DNA of 64,000 nucleotides from positions 124,001-188,000 of the forward strand of contig NZ_QWDM01000010.1 in NCBI RefSeq assembly GCF_003996965.1, in the 5' to 3' direction. Position numbers and translations under genes: made by a program. The stretch is from Flavobacterium cupreum. Its GTDB lineage: Bacteria > Bacteroidota > Bacteroidia > Flavobacteriales > Flavobacteriaceae. The notes beneath the pieces are model-generated. The model was not told the origin of the DNA. It ran no database searches and saw only the letters and a list, made by a program, of their open reading frames with translations. This document shows positions 26,631 to 35,339 of the stretch, piece after piece (within the stretch, counting starts at the first letter, position 1; each line of letters starts with the position of its first letter).

Positions 26631-29600
26631 TTTATGTAAAAATTAGGTCCGCTTTTAGTTATTGCACCACCAGGAACGTTTAAGGTCTGTATGGCATCTG
26701 ATATTATCGTATTGTCTCTTTGCAGAGCTGTTGCGATTTGTCTTACACTTGTAAAATTTGTTTTGGTGTAGACATCGCTTCCAATAGTGATTGTTCCGGC
26801 AACTTTATTGGCATTCAATAAATTGGTAATTAAAATCTCAGGAGCAACAGCCGGAACAATTGCCAGGTTTGGAAAACTTCCTCTCACAGTGCTATTAAAC
26901 AGAGAGGTTACAGCAGTTCCGTTTACTTCATCCACCTGTGCTGTAATCGATTCAGCAATATAAAAGCCAAGACCCAGTCGGAGTTGGGCGGCAGACGGAG
27001 AGGCTGAGGTCAATAAAGCATCATTATTGGTGTTTTCATAATAATTTACAGTCATCGAATATTTTAAGGTTTTGTTTTTATTGGTTTTTCCAATAGTTTC
27101 AGGACCATTATCCATATTGGTATTTAACGATTGCGATCCAAAAACGATATTCCAGGTACTCCACGGACCAAATAAACGTGCAGACAAAATGTGCACACCT
27201 TTTAATTCTGATTGATTTCCGGCATTTTTGGCAACATGAGTATCAATATGCGTACTACCGGCAACAATGTTTCTGGATCCTCTTTCCTGACCGGGTCCAC
27301 TTGCAGGCTCAATATCCGTTAACGGATCTGCAACTACCGTTTTTGGCCTTCCCTGATCCATTATTGGAGGGGTAATTACTGTTTTTGGTGCTGTCCTAGG
27401 TACGCTGTGTGTCATTAATTGAACATAATTATAATCCCATGTATCTCCACCATCCGTTACGGAAGAAATGTTTATGACGGATGCCTGGTCACTGTTAACC
27501 TTATTTTTAATGGCTTGGGCTTCATCTGGAGTTACCATTCCTTCATCATTTTCTTTTTCACTTTCACTATCAATTTCCGCTAAAGCTCCGGCAACGGGAC
27601 CTGCCGGTGTAGCGGCTTGCGGTTCGCTTCTTCCCATAAGGCGGTCTAACATCGCCATTCCGGTATCTACCGCTTTATTTACCAGCCACGTAAGGGCCTC
27701 GTCTACCATTAGGCGAACCGAAACAATCATCTCGCCAACCCTGGCACCAATTCCGGAAAGCCCAACCTGATTGGCGAGGAACCCGATGACAATCGGCATG
27801 GCCTGACCCATGGTTCTTTCGAGATAATTGGCAGCTGTCGTTACATTTCCCTGGGCGATATCGGCCACACCGTTGACAAACGAATTGACTACTTCGAGCA
27901 TTTCACGCAGGTATTTTATAAAACTCTGAATCGCACTGTATAAAGCTATTGCCCCATTGATCACCGCCATAATTCCGGTTGGATCCAGCATGCTTAGCAG
28001 TCGGGCGGTGATACGGTTTACGATGCGTTCCATGATAAAGTTTTTCACGGCATCGAGAACGGTATTCCATAAATTACTGAGCTGTTCCTGGATTTTATCC
28101 CAAATCGCTGCCATACCGCGTTCCTGAACATCTTTTATGAAAGTCCAGATGCCTTCGAGCGTGTTGATCATGTTGCGGATTTTGGCGACTCTTGCCGGAC
28201 CAATTCGAGGATGGGCTGCCAGTTTCTCCCATATTTTTTCCATTGATATGTCAAGGACTTCAAGTACCCATGAGATTACTCCTTTTAAAGTAAAATCGGT
28301 AAGCACAGGAATATTGGCATCTTTCAGTTCGCTCATTAACCAGCCGGTTACGCCGTTAATTAAATGGGTCACAATGTTGTCAAAGAACTGAACAAATCCC
28401 TGTTTGATGGCACGTAATATATTTTTAAGGAAACCGATCGGATCTTTTTTGATGTCGTCGATGGCCTGCATGGCGCGGGTTATAATGTTTCCGATGAGAT
28501 CGAATGGGAAATTCATGATCTCAAGTATGGCCACGATGACAATTCGGACGATTTCTGCCACAAAAGCGATAAGGCGTCCGATAGGTTCACCGAATTTTTC
28601 AATAATACGAACAAAGGCATCAAGAGGATGAATAAGGTCGTCGATTGTAAACGAGTTCCACAGATCGGTAAAGAGCTGGATAATAGCCGCTGGTGTCATG
28701 TTTAAAGTAGCAACAGCCGCTTCAATTTCACCTGTAATTCGGGCTATGGCACCCGTTTCAACCATTTGGGCATATTGTTCTTCACCGCCGTCCATTAGGC
28801 TCATAAAACCTCTTATGAGATTTGGAATGGAGCGTTCGACAGTTTCGTTGGTAAAAGGATCTTTGCCTATAACTACTTTTATCAGGGAGTACCCTCTTAC
28901 AGTCGCGGCCTGTGAGGAAAGCCATCCTAATAACGACTCTTTCACAAGTTCCAATACCTTAAGCGCCACGCCTGAGGCAAAATCCCAGACTCTTTGCAGG
29001 AATCCTCCCGCCTGAGCTGCCAGTGCCGAAAGATTATCGGCAATGTTGGCCAGATTCGAAGGCTGAATGGCATCCCAAGCAGAATTGATGAGTCCGCGGA
29101 GTTCGCCTAACAATGAAGTGAAAGTCCCTACCTGAGTGTCCAGCCAGTCGGCCGTTTTTTGAAGCGTGCCTTTTTCACGCATTTGTTCCAGCTCGGTTTG
29201 CTTGTCGATCAGGATTAGGAAATCTTCTAATATTTCGACAGTGGTCGCATTTACTTCCTCGTCTCTTAACGGATCGTATCTGATTATTTTTTTGATCAGT
29301 GACCAGGCCTTGTTTTCTGCCAGTATAGGTTCTGCCACATCAATCAGCGCTTCTTTGATCCAGGTGATGACCTGATCTACCGTAGCACTTACAAAAGAAG
29401 TTATTCTGTGTACTAATTCGCTGAATTTTTCAGTAACCAAATCGATGATATCGGTATAGGGGAAGGATACTTTATCCCAAACATCTTCCACCATATCCAT
29501 AATACTGTCGATTGTTAATCCGAGTTCGCCTAGTTTTCCTTCTACCCAGTCGAAAACTTTTTGCAGTATTCCGTATTCCTGAAGTTTGTCGAATATGGCT

Positions 29601-30892
29601 GTTCCAAAAGGCACAAGTCCCATCAATCCTTCTACCAGGTTAATAGGGGTTCGCTCTACATCCACCTCCCTTAAAGGATCATAACCGATAATAACGGTGA
29701 AAAGCGTATAGCCGGGAATGTGGCGTGCTTCATTGATGATCCAGTCGGGAACTAAATCCAGGAACGAACCCTGAATCATTTCGGGAGCAGGGGAGATTGG
29801 CTTCGGTTTTTTTCTGATGGCTGCCCCTTGCTGAACCGTATGGGTTAATTCGTGTGCAAGTAAATGTTTGCCCGACTGCGAGTCTGGATTGTATTTTCCT
29901 TCATTAAAATAAATATTGTTTCCGGTGGCAAAAGCCTGAGCGCCCAATTGTTTGTTCATCTGAACAGCGGTGGAGTCATTGTGTATGCGGACATTGCTGA
30001 AATCGGCACCAATGCCGGATTCCATTTCGGTTTTTACTTTTCCGGACAGGGGAGAACCGCCGCCTTTACTACTGTTTAAAGTGCTTTCAAGATTAGAGCT
30101 GTCAGAAGGGTTCGCATCGGCACCCGCACTCATCTGCAGTTCTTTTTCGTCGTCTTTGGCCTGGATTTCGTCTTCTTCCTTGGCCTGAATTTCCTTTTCC
30201 GGTTTTGGCTGGATAACTGCTTTTACAGCTGCATTACTAATGCTGTATTCTGCTTTTGGCTGTGCTGGTGGCGGAGTTACAGCCTCGGTTAAAGGTTTTT
30301 TTTGTAGGTCTGCCTTTTTTTCCTCTTTGGGCTTTTCGTCTTTTTTCTGAACCTCTTCTTCGGTTTTATTTTGGATTTCAGGTTTCAGTTCCACTTTTTT
30401 TACCGGAACCGTTGCTGTTTTTTTTACTTCTTTTTTGTTTGGCAGCGTTGCTTCTTTTTGCGGAACCTCATTTTCAGTTTTGTTCTGAATTACGGTTTTT
30501 GGTTTGGAAAAGTCTTTATTGATTTCACGCTTTTCCGTTTTTTTAGCATCGAGCTTGTTCTGAATGGAATCCTCTTTTAACTGTGCAACCGGAGTGATGG
30601 TTTCGGCAACTGTTTTTTGTTGGATTTCCTTGTTCTGGTCTTCTTGTTTTTGTACGTCTTCGGCCAGTTTCTTCTGCACTACGGATGAAGGCGAAAAAAA
30701 GGTTTCCGTATTTGTGGTTTTTTTGGCAGCGACTACATGGTCTGCGACCCTGTCGGCCTCGGCCTCATGTTTATCATTGGATTTTCCGATATTCAATTTC
30801 GCCTGTACACCAAAAAAAGATTCCTGCCCCTTGTCCTGATGGGACGAGGAGTGCGAAGGAGTTGCTTTTGTTTTTGATGTAAAGGCTGGCAT
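26627..30892 (-). CDS. Large DUF4157 eCIS-associated protein, putative cargo
   Basis: A 1421-aa protein. N-terminus ~1-260: disordered, Lys/Gln/Glu-rich, with many QNK/QKK motifs and the DUF4157-typical KHEAEADRVADHVV. DUF4157 domain ~270-360 has GADFSNVRIHND, then AFATGNNIYFNEGKY and HELTH at 347-351. After that come ~750 residues of long amphipathic helices with three copies of a module whose core reads IIGYDPLREVDVERTP, IIRYDPLRDEEVNATT and VIGKDPFTNETVERSI. From ~1130 a different C-terminal region (THIDTHVAKNAGNQSELKGV, then NTNMDNGPETIGK) is a candidate toxin domain I do not recognise. DUF4157 is a recurrent mark of eCIS cargo. It is coupled to the HEAT-like gene. Confidence 0.88.
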   Translation of the reverse strand: MPAFTSKTKATPSHSSSHQDKGQESFFGVQAKLNIGKSNDKHEAEADRVADHVVAAKKTTNTETFFSPSSVVQKKLAEDVQKQEDQNKEIQQKTVAETITPVAQLKEDSIQNKLDAKKTEKREINKDFSKPKTVIQNKTENEVPQKEATLPNKKEVKKTATVPVKKVELKPEIQNKTEEEVQKKDEKPKEEKKADLQKKPLTEAVTPPPAQPKAEYSISNAAVKAVIQPKPEKEIQAKEEDEIQAKDDEKELQMSAGADANPSDSSNLESTLNSSKGGGSPLSGKVKTEMESGIGADFSNVRIHNDSTAVQMNKQLGAQAFATGNNIYFNEGKYNPDSQSGKHLLAHELTHTVQQGAAIRKKPKPISPAPEMIQGSFLDLVPDWIINEARHIPGYTLFTVIIGYDPLREVDVERTPINLVEGLMGLVPFGTAIFDKLQEYGILQKVFDWVEGKLGELGLTIDSIMDMVEDVWDKVSFPYTDIIDLVTEKFSELVHRITSFVSATVDQVITWIKEALIDVAEPILAENKAWSLIKKIIRYDPLRDEEVNATTVEILEDFLILIDKQTELEQMREKGTLQKTADWLDTQVGTFTSLLGELRGLINSAWDAIQPSNLANIADNLSALAAQAGGFLQRVWDFASGVALKVLELVKESLLGWLSSQAATVRGYSLIKVVIGKDPFTNETVERSIPNLIRGFMSLMDGGEEQYAQMVETGAIARITGEIEAAVATLNMTPAAIIQLFTDLWNSFTIDDLIHPLDAFVRIIEKFGEPIGRLIAFVAEIVRIVIVAILEIMNFPFDLIGNIITRAMQAIDDIKKDPIGFLKNILRAIKQGFVQFFDNIVTHLINGVTGWLMSELKDANIPVLTDFTLKGVISWVLEVLDISMEKIWEKLAAHPRIGPARVAKIRNMINTLEGIWTFIKDVQERGMAAIWDKIQEQLSNLWNTVLDAVKNFIMERIVNRITARLLSMLDPTGIMAVINGAIALYSAIQSFIKYLREMLEVVNSFVNGVADIAQGNVTTAANYLERTMGQAMPIVIGFLANQVGLSGIGARVGEMIVSVRLMVDEALTWLVNKAVDTGMAMLDRLMGRSEPQAATPAGPVAGALAEIDSESEKENDEGMVTPDEAQAIKNKVNSDQASVINISSVTDGGDTWDYNYVQLMTHSVPRTAPKTVITPPIMDQGRPKTVVADPLTDIEPASGPGQERGSRNIVAGSTHIDTHVAKNAGNQSELKGVHILSARLFGPWSTWNIVFGSQSLNTNMDNGPETIGKTNKNKTLKYSMTVNYYENTNNDALLTSASPSAAQLRLGLGFYIAESITAQVDEVNGTAVTSLFNSTVRGSFPNLAIVPAVAPEILITNLLNANKVAGTITIGSDVYTKTNFTSVRQIATALQRDNTIISDAIQTLNVPGGAITKSGPNFYIK

Positions 30893-30904
30893 TCGTTATC
30901 AATT

Positions 30905-31426
30905 TTAAATTGGAATTATACTTGTTTCCGGAATTTCATTAACTCCGATTCTCTTAAATTCTAAAAAGGTTTCCAGTTCCTGACCGGTTTCCGAGTAGAA
31001 AACAATCCACAATCCGTCTTTAAAAACCGTTATATTATTTAAAGACAAGACATACGGAATCGTGCTATTTGTTTGCACTAAGGCAGATTCTGCTTTTTGA
31101 GAATCAAGCTTTCGTCTGATATTTGCAATCGATTTGTTACGCTCCCGGTCTATTTTATTTTTAAAGGCTGATAAATCTTCTTTATCATGAAAAATAACGA
31201 CCAGGATTTCCTTTTTTAAAATGGTGTCATTCTTAGGATTGAGGTATACATTTTTTAAACTCGGGAAAACGGATAATACGCCCTCCACTCTCAAACATTT
31301 CGATACGGATGCATCTGCCTGTAGGACTAAAGGGTTTGATTTGTTGACATAAATAGTGTCACATCCCGCAAAGCAGCAACACAGCAAACAAAAAAGGGTT
31401 GTAATTCCCAAAAATTTAAATTTCAA
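30905..31426 (-). CDS. Lipoprotein of unknown function within the eCIS cargo block
   Basis: A 173-aa lipoprotein precursor if started at TTG 31426: MKFKFLGITTLFCLLCCCFAGC, with Cys22 after an FAG lipobox. The frame stays open to an ATG at 31549, but that adds 41 residues encoded by an inverted repeat and would bury the signal peptide, so I prefer the shorter start. The mature part (~150 aa) contains ILVVIFHDKEDLSAFKNKID and ITVFKDGLWIVFYSETGQ. I do not recognise it. It sits between the two DUF4157 genes. A membrane-anchored immunity protein for one of them is a reasonable but untested idea. Confidence 0.7.
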   Translation of the reverse strand: MKFKFLGITTLFCLLCCCFAGCDTIYVNKSNPLVLQADASVSKCLRVEGVLSVFPSLKNVYLNPKNDTILKKEILVVIFHDKEDLSAFKNKIDRERNKSIANIRRKLDSQKAESALVQTNSTIPYVLSLNNITVFKDGLWIVFYSETGQELETFLEFKRIGVNEIPETSIIPI

Positions 31427-31531
31427 ATTCCAATGAATGAGTTGGTTAAAAAACAGAAACTCCAAATTTTCAGATTCCAACTGATCGGCTTGTTTTAAAA
31501 TTGGAATTTGGAATTTATTCTTATTGGAATT
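31418..31531. repeat. Inverted repeat at the 5' end of the lipoprotein gene
   Basis: Arms 31418-31434 and 31500-31516 match at 16 of 17 positions (right arm ATTGGAATTTGGAATTT), with another TTGGAATTT copy ending near 31531. It is the same family as 2043-2193. It lies between the 748-aa cargo gene and the lipoprotein, and its left arm overlaps the proposed TTG start. Confidence 0.7.
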
Positions 31532-31560
31532 TAGAAGTACTACTTTCATATTTCTGATTT

Positions 31561-33807
31561 TTAAAATTTACCTGCCCTCATTTCATTCACAAAAGGCAGC
31601 AGGGCAGCGGCAGAAGCATGTCCGCCTCCGCCATTTAGTGCTTTGTAATAATCTTCACAGATTGAGGCCTGTTGTTCTCTGTTGAATTCATTAAAATGGG
31701 CATGTTTAAAAGTTCCGTCGCTATTGATATAATTGTATCCTTCACCAAAAGCCTGTGCATGTATCGCCTGCGCCATGTATACCGATCCTGCGTGCTCGTA
31801 TTGTGCCACATGTGACAATTCGTGAACCATAGTTGCGGTGTCTTCTCCGGGTGCTGCATGAATGATATGCGCTGTGGTTACGGCTCTGTAGCCTCCACCG
31901 GAAAAATAACCGGAAATATAGGCTACCAGAGAACCTTCATCGACATATACCTGATCATACGGAATCATTCCTGCAGGATGTACCTGAAGCGAGGCGTTTC
32001 TTTCGACATCGGTCAGTTTTCGCATTCTAAAAATAAGGCCCCATATCAGCTGTAATATTTCAAAGATTCCAAGTAAATCGATAAGGTATAATAAAAGTTT
32101 TCCTGCCCAGCTAAGTCCGCCCAAAATGCCATCCCATATCCAGGAAGCAAAACCTTTAATTCCCTGCCAGGCCCAGACTGCTGCGCCAACGATACCGTTC
32201 CATCCCCATTGTGCAAAGCCTGAAATCCCTTTTCCCAGCCAGCTCAGCGTTCCGGTCAGGGCATTCCACAGTTTCGAAAGGCTTGGTGCCGTAACAAAAT
32301 CAACTGCCCAGTCGTAGCCGGCAACAACACCTTCCAGGATCCAGTTTGCGGCTCCTGAGATCCCGCCTCCCAACCAGCTAAAGACTCCTTTTACACCTTC
32401 CCATAAATGTCCTGCGGCGGCACTCAGTCCGTCCCAGGCCCAGCCTAAGATGCCGGTAATTGCGTCCCAGCCGTGTACAATTAATCTCCACAATCGGGAT
32501 GGGATATTAGAAATGAAAGACCATACATTGTTGCCCAAAAGGCATAGTTTTTCCCATAAAACGGTACCAATCACTTTGATGATGTCCCAGGCTTTATTTC
32601 CAAACCACTTAATACCGTCCCAGACATACGATGCGGCACCGGATAACCAATTGAGTGCATCACTTCCTAGTGATTTCATGCCATCCCAGACAGCAGTCGC
32701 CTGTTCTCCAAGATAAGAAGTAGCAGAATCCCAGGCCGCGCTTACGTCACTGGCAAAACCAGAAACCGCCTCGGTAACGGCTCCGGTTGCGGAATTCCAG
32801 CCCTCACTTACGGTATCGGCAAAACCGGATGCCACATCAGAGACTGCTCCTGTTGCCGCCTCCCATCCGTCACTTACCGTATCTGTTGCGCTGTCCCAGG
32901 CATCGCCAAGCCAGCTTCTTTGTACCGGAGTGTTTTCTTTCTTTTGAATATTCGAACCTTGTTGTACGGTATGGGTAAGCTCATGTGCGAGTAAATGTTT
33001 GCCTTGTTTGCTGTCGGCATCATATTTTCCGGAATTAAAATAAATATCATTTCCGTTCGTAAAAGCCTGAGCGCCGAGATCCTGACTCATTTGCATGGCA
33101 TTGCTGTCGGTATGAATGCGAACCTGACTGAAATCGGTTCCGAAACCGGATTCCATTTCGCTTTTTACCCCTTTAGAAAGAGGTGATCCGCCGCCTTTAC
33201 TGCTTTTTAGATTGGTTTCTAATTTAGCATCGTTTGCAGTCGACTCGTTATTATTTGATTTTTTCTGAACAGGCTTCTTTTTATCTTCTTCTTTTTCCTT
33301 GCCTTTTTTCTGTATCTTTTTATCTTCGTCTTTGTCTGCTTTTTTTTGTATTTTCTTTTTATCGTCCTCTTTTTCTTTACCTTTTTTTTGTACTTTTTTA
33401 TCTTCGTCTTTATCTGCCTTTTTTTGAATTTTCTTTTTATCGTCTTCTTTTTCCTTGCCCTTTTTTTGAATTTTTTTGTCTTCTTCTTTAGCTGTCTTTT
33501 TTTGGATTTTCTGTTTGTCTTCTTCTTTTTCCTTGCCTTTTTTCTGTACTGGTTTCTCTTTTTCCAAATCCTGTTTCTGAACGGTGGATATGGTTTCGGA
33601 AATGGGTTTTCTCTGCACGCCTTCTTCTCCTTTGGACTGCAGTAATCCGCCACTTTTTCCTTTGTTCACTACCTTATCGGCAACAGTATCTGCTTCGACT
33701 TCGTATTTGTCCCCCACGGTACCGGTCGTTAGTTTTTTTTGGATTTTTGGTCCAAAAAAAGGAGAAGAGGAGTGATTGTCCGGTTTTTTATTTTCTAAAG
33801 TTCTCAT
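31561..33807 (-). CDS. DUF4157 eCIS-associated protein with second C-terminal HExxH domain
   Basis: A 748-aa protein from ATG 33807; a GTG one codon earlier is less likely. Residues 1-60 carry the DKYEVEADTVADKVV motif. Residues ~88-182 are four lysine/glutamate repeats of 23-25 residues ending in QKK. The DUF4157 domain (~195-290) has GTDFSQVRIHTD and HELTH at 275-279. Residues ~295-600 are tryptophan-rich helices (WDSATDTVSDGWEAATGA, then WDGIKWFGNKAWDIIK), amphipathic and perhaps membrane-active. The C-terminus has HELSH at 662-666 with His672 after QYE, a zinc-peptidase-like HExxHxxxEH arrangement, and could be the toxic payload. Likely eCIS cargo; the charged N-terminus would suit packing in the tube. 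Confidence 0.88.
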   Translation of the reverse strand: MRTLENKKPDNHSSSPFFGPKIQKKLTTGTVGDKYEVEADTVADKVVNKGKSGGLLQSKGEEGVQRKPISETISTVQKQDLEKEKPVQKKGKEKEEDKQKIQKKTAKEEDKKIQKKGKEKEDDKKKIQKKADKDEDKKVQKKGKEKEDDKKKIQKKADKDEDKKIQKKGKEKEEDKKKPVQKKSNNNESTANDAKLETNLKSSKGGGSPLSKGVKSEMESGFGTDFSQVRIHTDSNAMQMSQDLGAQAFTNGNDIYFNSGKYDADSKQGKHLLAHELTHTVQQGSNIQKKENTPVQRSWLGDAWDSATDTVSDGWEAATGAVSDVASGFADTVSEGWNSATGAVTEAVSGFASDVSAAWDSATSYLGEQATAVWDGMKSLGSDALNWLSGAASYVWDGIKWFGNKAWDIIKVIGTVLWEKLCLLGNNVWSFISNIPSRLWRLIVHGWDAITGILGWAWDGLSAAAGHLWEGVKGVFSWLGGGISGAANWILEGVVAGYDWAVDFVTAPSLSKLWNALTGTLSWLGKGISGFAQWGWNGIVGAAVWAWQGIKGFASWIWDGILGGLSWAGKLLLYLIDLLGIFEILQLIWGLIFRMRKLTDVERNASLQVHPAGMIPYDQVYVDEGSLVAYISGYFSGGGYRAVTTAHIIHAAPGEDTATMVHELSHVAQYEHAGSVYMAQAIHAQAFGEGYNYINSDGTFKHAHFNEFNREQQASICEDYYKALNGGGGHASAAALLPFVNEMRAGKF

Positions 33808-33879
33808 CACTTTATGGTTTTATTATTTGAAACAAATACTTGTTTTTTAAATCCCAACTGGATTTATTTTCGTGAAATA

Positions 33880-34755
33880 CTAAGCTACCAGGGTTTTAGC
33901 GTTAGCCTCTTCTTTCGGTATGATCTGATGTTTTTCTAATTCGATCTTTATCTGTGCATACCAGTACGGAAATATTTTAAAGAGTCGGTGTTCGATTTCG
34001 TCGGTAATGTCTTTCTTGTATTTTTTAATACCGAAGAGATGACTGTAACCCATTGCAGCGGCATAGATGCTTTGTTCTGCAATATTTTTTCCTTTTAGCA
34101 GCAGTGTTGGTGAAATGTTGTTATAGTCTAATATTGAGGCCAGGTTGTATTGTTCGATGACAATGCAGGGTTCGAATCCCTGTTGTTTTAACGGGGCAAA
34201 TTCTTCCCGGTGTGCCGTATAAATTTTTTCCATATCATAGTAGGCGCTTACAAATTTCCTGCAAAGCGTAAGATCATTAAACCCCAGTATTCCACAACTG
34301 TACGAATGCCCGAGATTGGAATGCCAATACGGCAAATGGGCAGTATACTGGTTGAAAAAATCAATTTGTTTCTTATAATGCATTTCATAGCCGCATTCTT
34401 TTCGTTCCAGAATAATACTGTCGAAGCTAAAATTGATTTTTCTTTTTATAAACACATCTGTATCGAGGTGAACAAATGGTTTTGTCTGTCTTTCGATCGC
34501 ATGAATTTTGGACTTCATCCAGAGTTCCTGGTTTTTTTCATTAGTCATTTTTGTAACCCTGCAGGGCAGCATGTATAAAAATTTATAAGCGGTTTCATCT
34601 GCATAAAGTTCAATGTCTTTGTACCAGAGGTGACTGTATAAAATACTCAGGGCAGTCATATAGATCGTTTCCTTGAGTTTATTGCCCATCTGCCAACGGT
34701 TATTGATTAGCGGAAAAGCATCCAGGCTGTATATAATTCTTGGTTCTTCAGTCAT
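33880..34755 (-). CDS. Putative GT-A-like glycosyltransferase in the eCIS operon
   Basis: A 291-aa protein from ATG 34755, 4 bp after the preceding stop; longer upstream starts would overlap that gene. The start PRIIYSLDAFPLINNRW and the metal-binding-type DTD at 98-100 (KPFVHLDTDVFI) fit a GT-A fold. SNLGHSYSCGILGFND and CIVIEQYNLASILDYNNI resemble acceptor and catalytic loops of such enzymes. It resembles Bacteroidota proteins labelled DUF6734, but that family name is from memory. No signal peptide. Position between the tape-measure block and the cargo genes suggests it modifies a particle or cargo protein. Sugar donor and acceptor are unknown. Confidence 0.65.
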   Translation of the reverse strand: MTEEPRIIYSLDAFPLINNRWQMGNKLKETIYMTALSILYSHLWYKDIELYADETAYKFLYMLPCRVTKMTNEKNQELWMKSKIHAIERQTKPFVHLDTDVFIKRKINFSFDSIILERKECGYEMHYKKQIDFFNQYTAHLPYWHSNLGHSYSCGILGFNDLTLCRKFVSAYYDMEKIYTAHREEFAPLKQQGFEPCIVIEQYNLASILDYNNISPTLLLKGKNIAEQSIYAAAMGYSHLFGIKKYKKDITDEIEHRLFKIFPYWYAQIKIELEKHQIIPKEEANAKTLVA

Positions 34756-34759
34756 ACCA

Positions 34760-35329
34760 TTATTTTTTAAGTGTTTGAAGGAGTTGTTTTTCTTCCAAGT
34801 AGCATACATTGTTGTATAACGATGCCTTTTTACTGTGTTTGTAAAGTCTTTTCCACTCATACTTATGACCCATTGCCGCTGAGGTTACTTCCGGTAACTG
34901 GGTGTTATGGAATTCTTTCATCTCATTAAAAGTGGCATGCCAGACCATTCTGCCGAGTAAGGGAGACTGGGTGAGTTGTATTTTGGAAAAAATCCTTTTG
35001 TAATAATCCGTGTGCACATTCTTATTATTGACAAAGAATTCCGAGACTAAAACTTCCCCGACATTTATATTGTAAAACCGGCTGAAATACCGCGTTATTC
35101 CATCCTGTTCCTGAATCGGCAAAAGGTCTTCTTCATTTTCATAAATAATATCAATGTCATTGACGGGCATATCATAATAACTGCGGAGATTGATATAATC
35201 TGCAATTCCGCCTACAAACGCAATTTTTGACAAATCGAGTTTGTCAAAAATATTTTGAAGCGCCTGTTGCTGCTCATAGAAAATGTTTTTTTCATCTTCC
35301 TTCAGGAATGTTTTTTCTTCAGTTTCCAT
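34760..35329 (-). CDS. Nucleotidyltransferase-like protein in the eCIS operon
   Basis: A 189-aa protein from ATG 35329, which begins 10 bp after the tape-measure stop; ATG 35353 would overlap that gene. Residues 37-62 (FVGGIADYINLRSYYDMP, then VNDIDII) show the GG ... DxD arrangement of a nucleotidyltransferase fold, with Gly40-Gly41 and Asp58/Asp60. The second half is helical with MVWHATFNEMKEFHN and ends in a Lys/Leu-rich tail. Enzymes of this type transfer NMP to proteins, sugars or RNA. It directly precedes the GT-A-like gene and the two are probably a functional pair. The assignment is tentative. Confidence 0.6.
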   Translation of the reverse strand: METEEKTFLKEDEKNIFYEQQQALQNIFDKLDLSKIAFVGGIADYINLRSYYDMPVNDIDIIYENEEDLLPIQEQDGITRYFSRFYNINVGEVLVSEFFVNNKNVHTDYYKRIFSKIQLTQSPLLGRMVWHATFNEMKEFHNTQLPEVTSAAMGHKYEWKRLYKHSKKASLYNNVCYLEEKQLLQTLKK

Positions 35330-35339
35330 ATTTTTAAAA

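Noticed and set aside
31427..31549. 41-residue N-terminal extension of the lipoprotein
   Set aside because: Encoded by an inverted repeat and would place the lipoprotein signal peptide internally.
33219..33653. 144-aa Lys/Arg-rich minus-strand frame and plus-strand Phe-rich frames over the same DNA
   Set aside because: Frame shadows of the lysine-rich repeats of the 748-aa DUF4157 protein.
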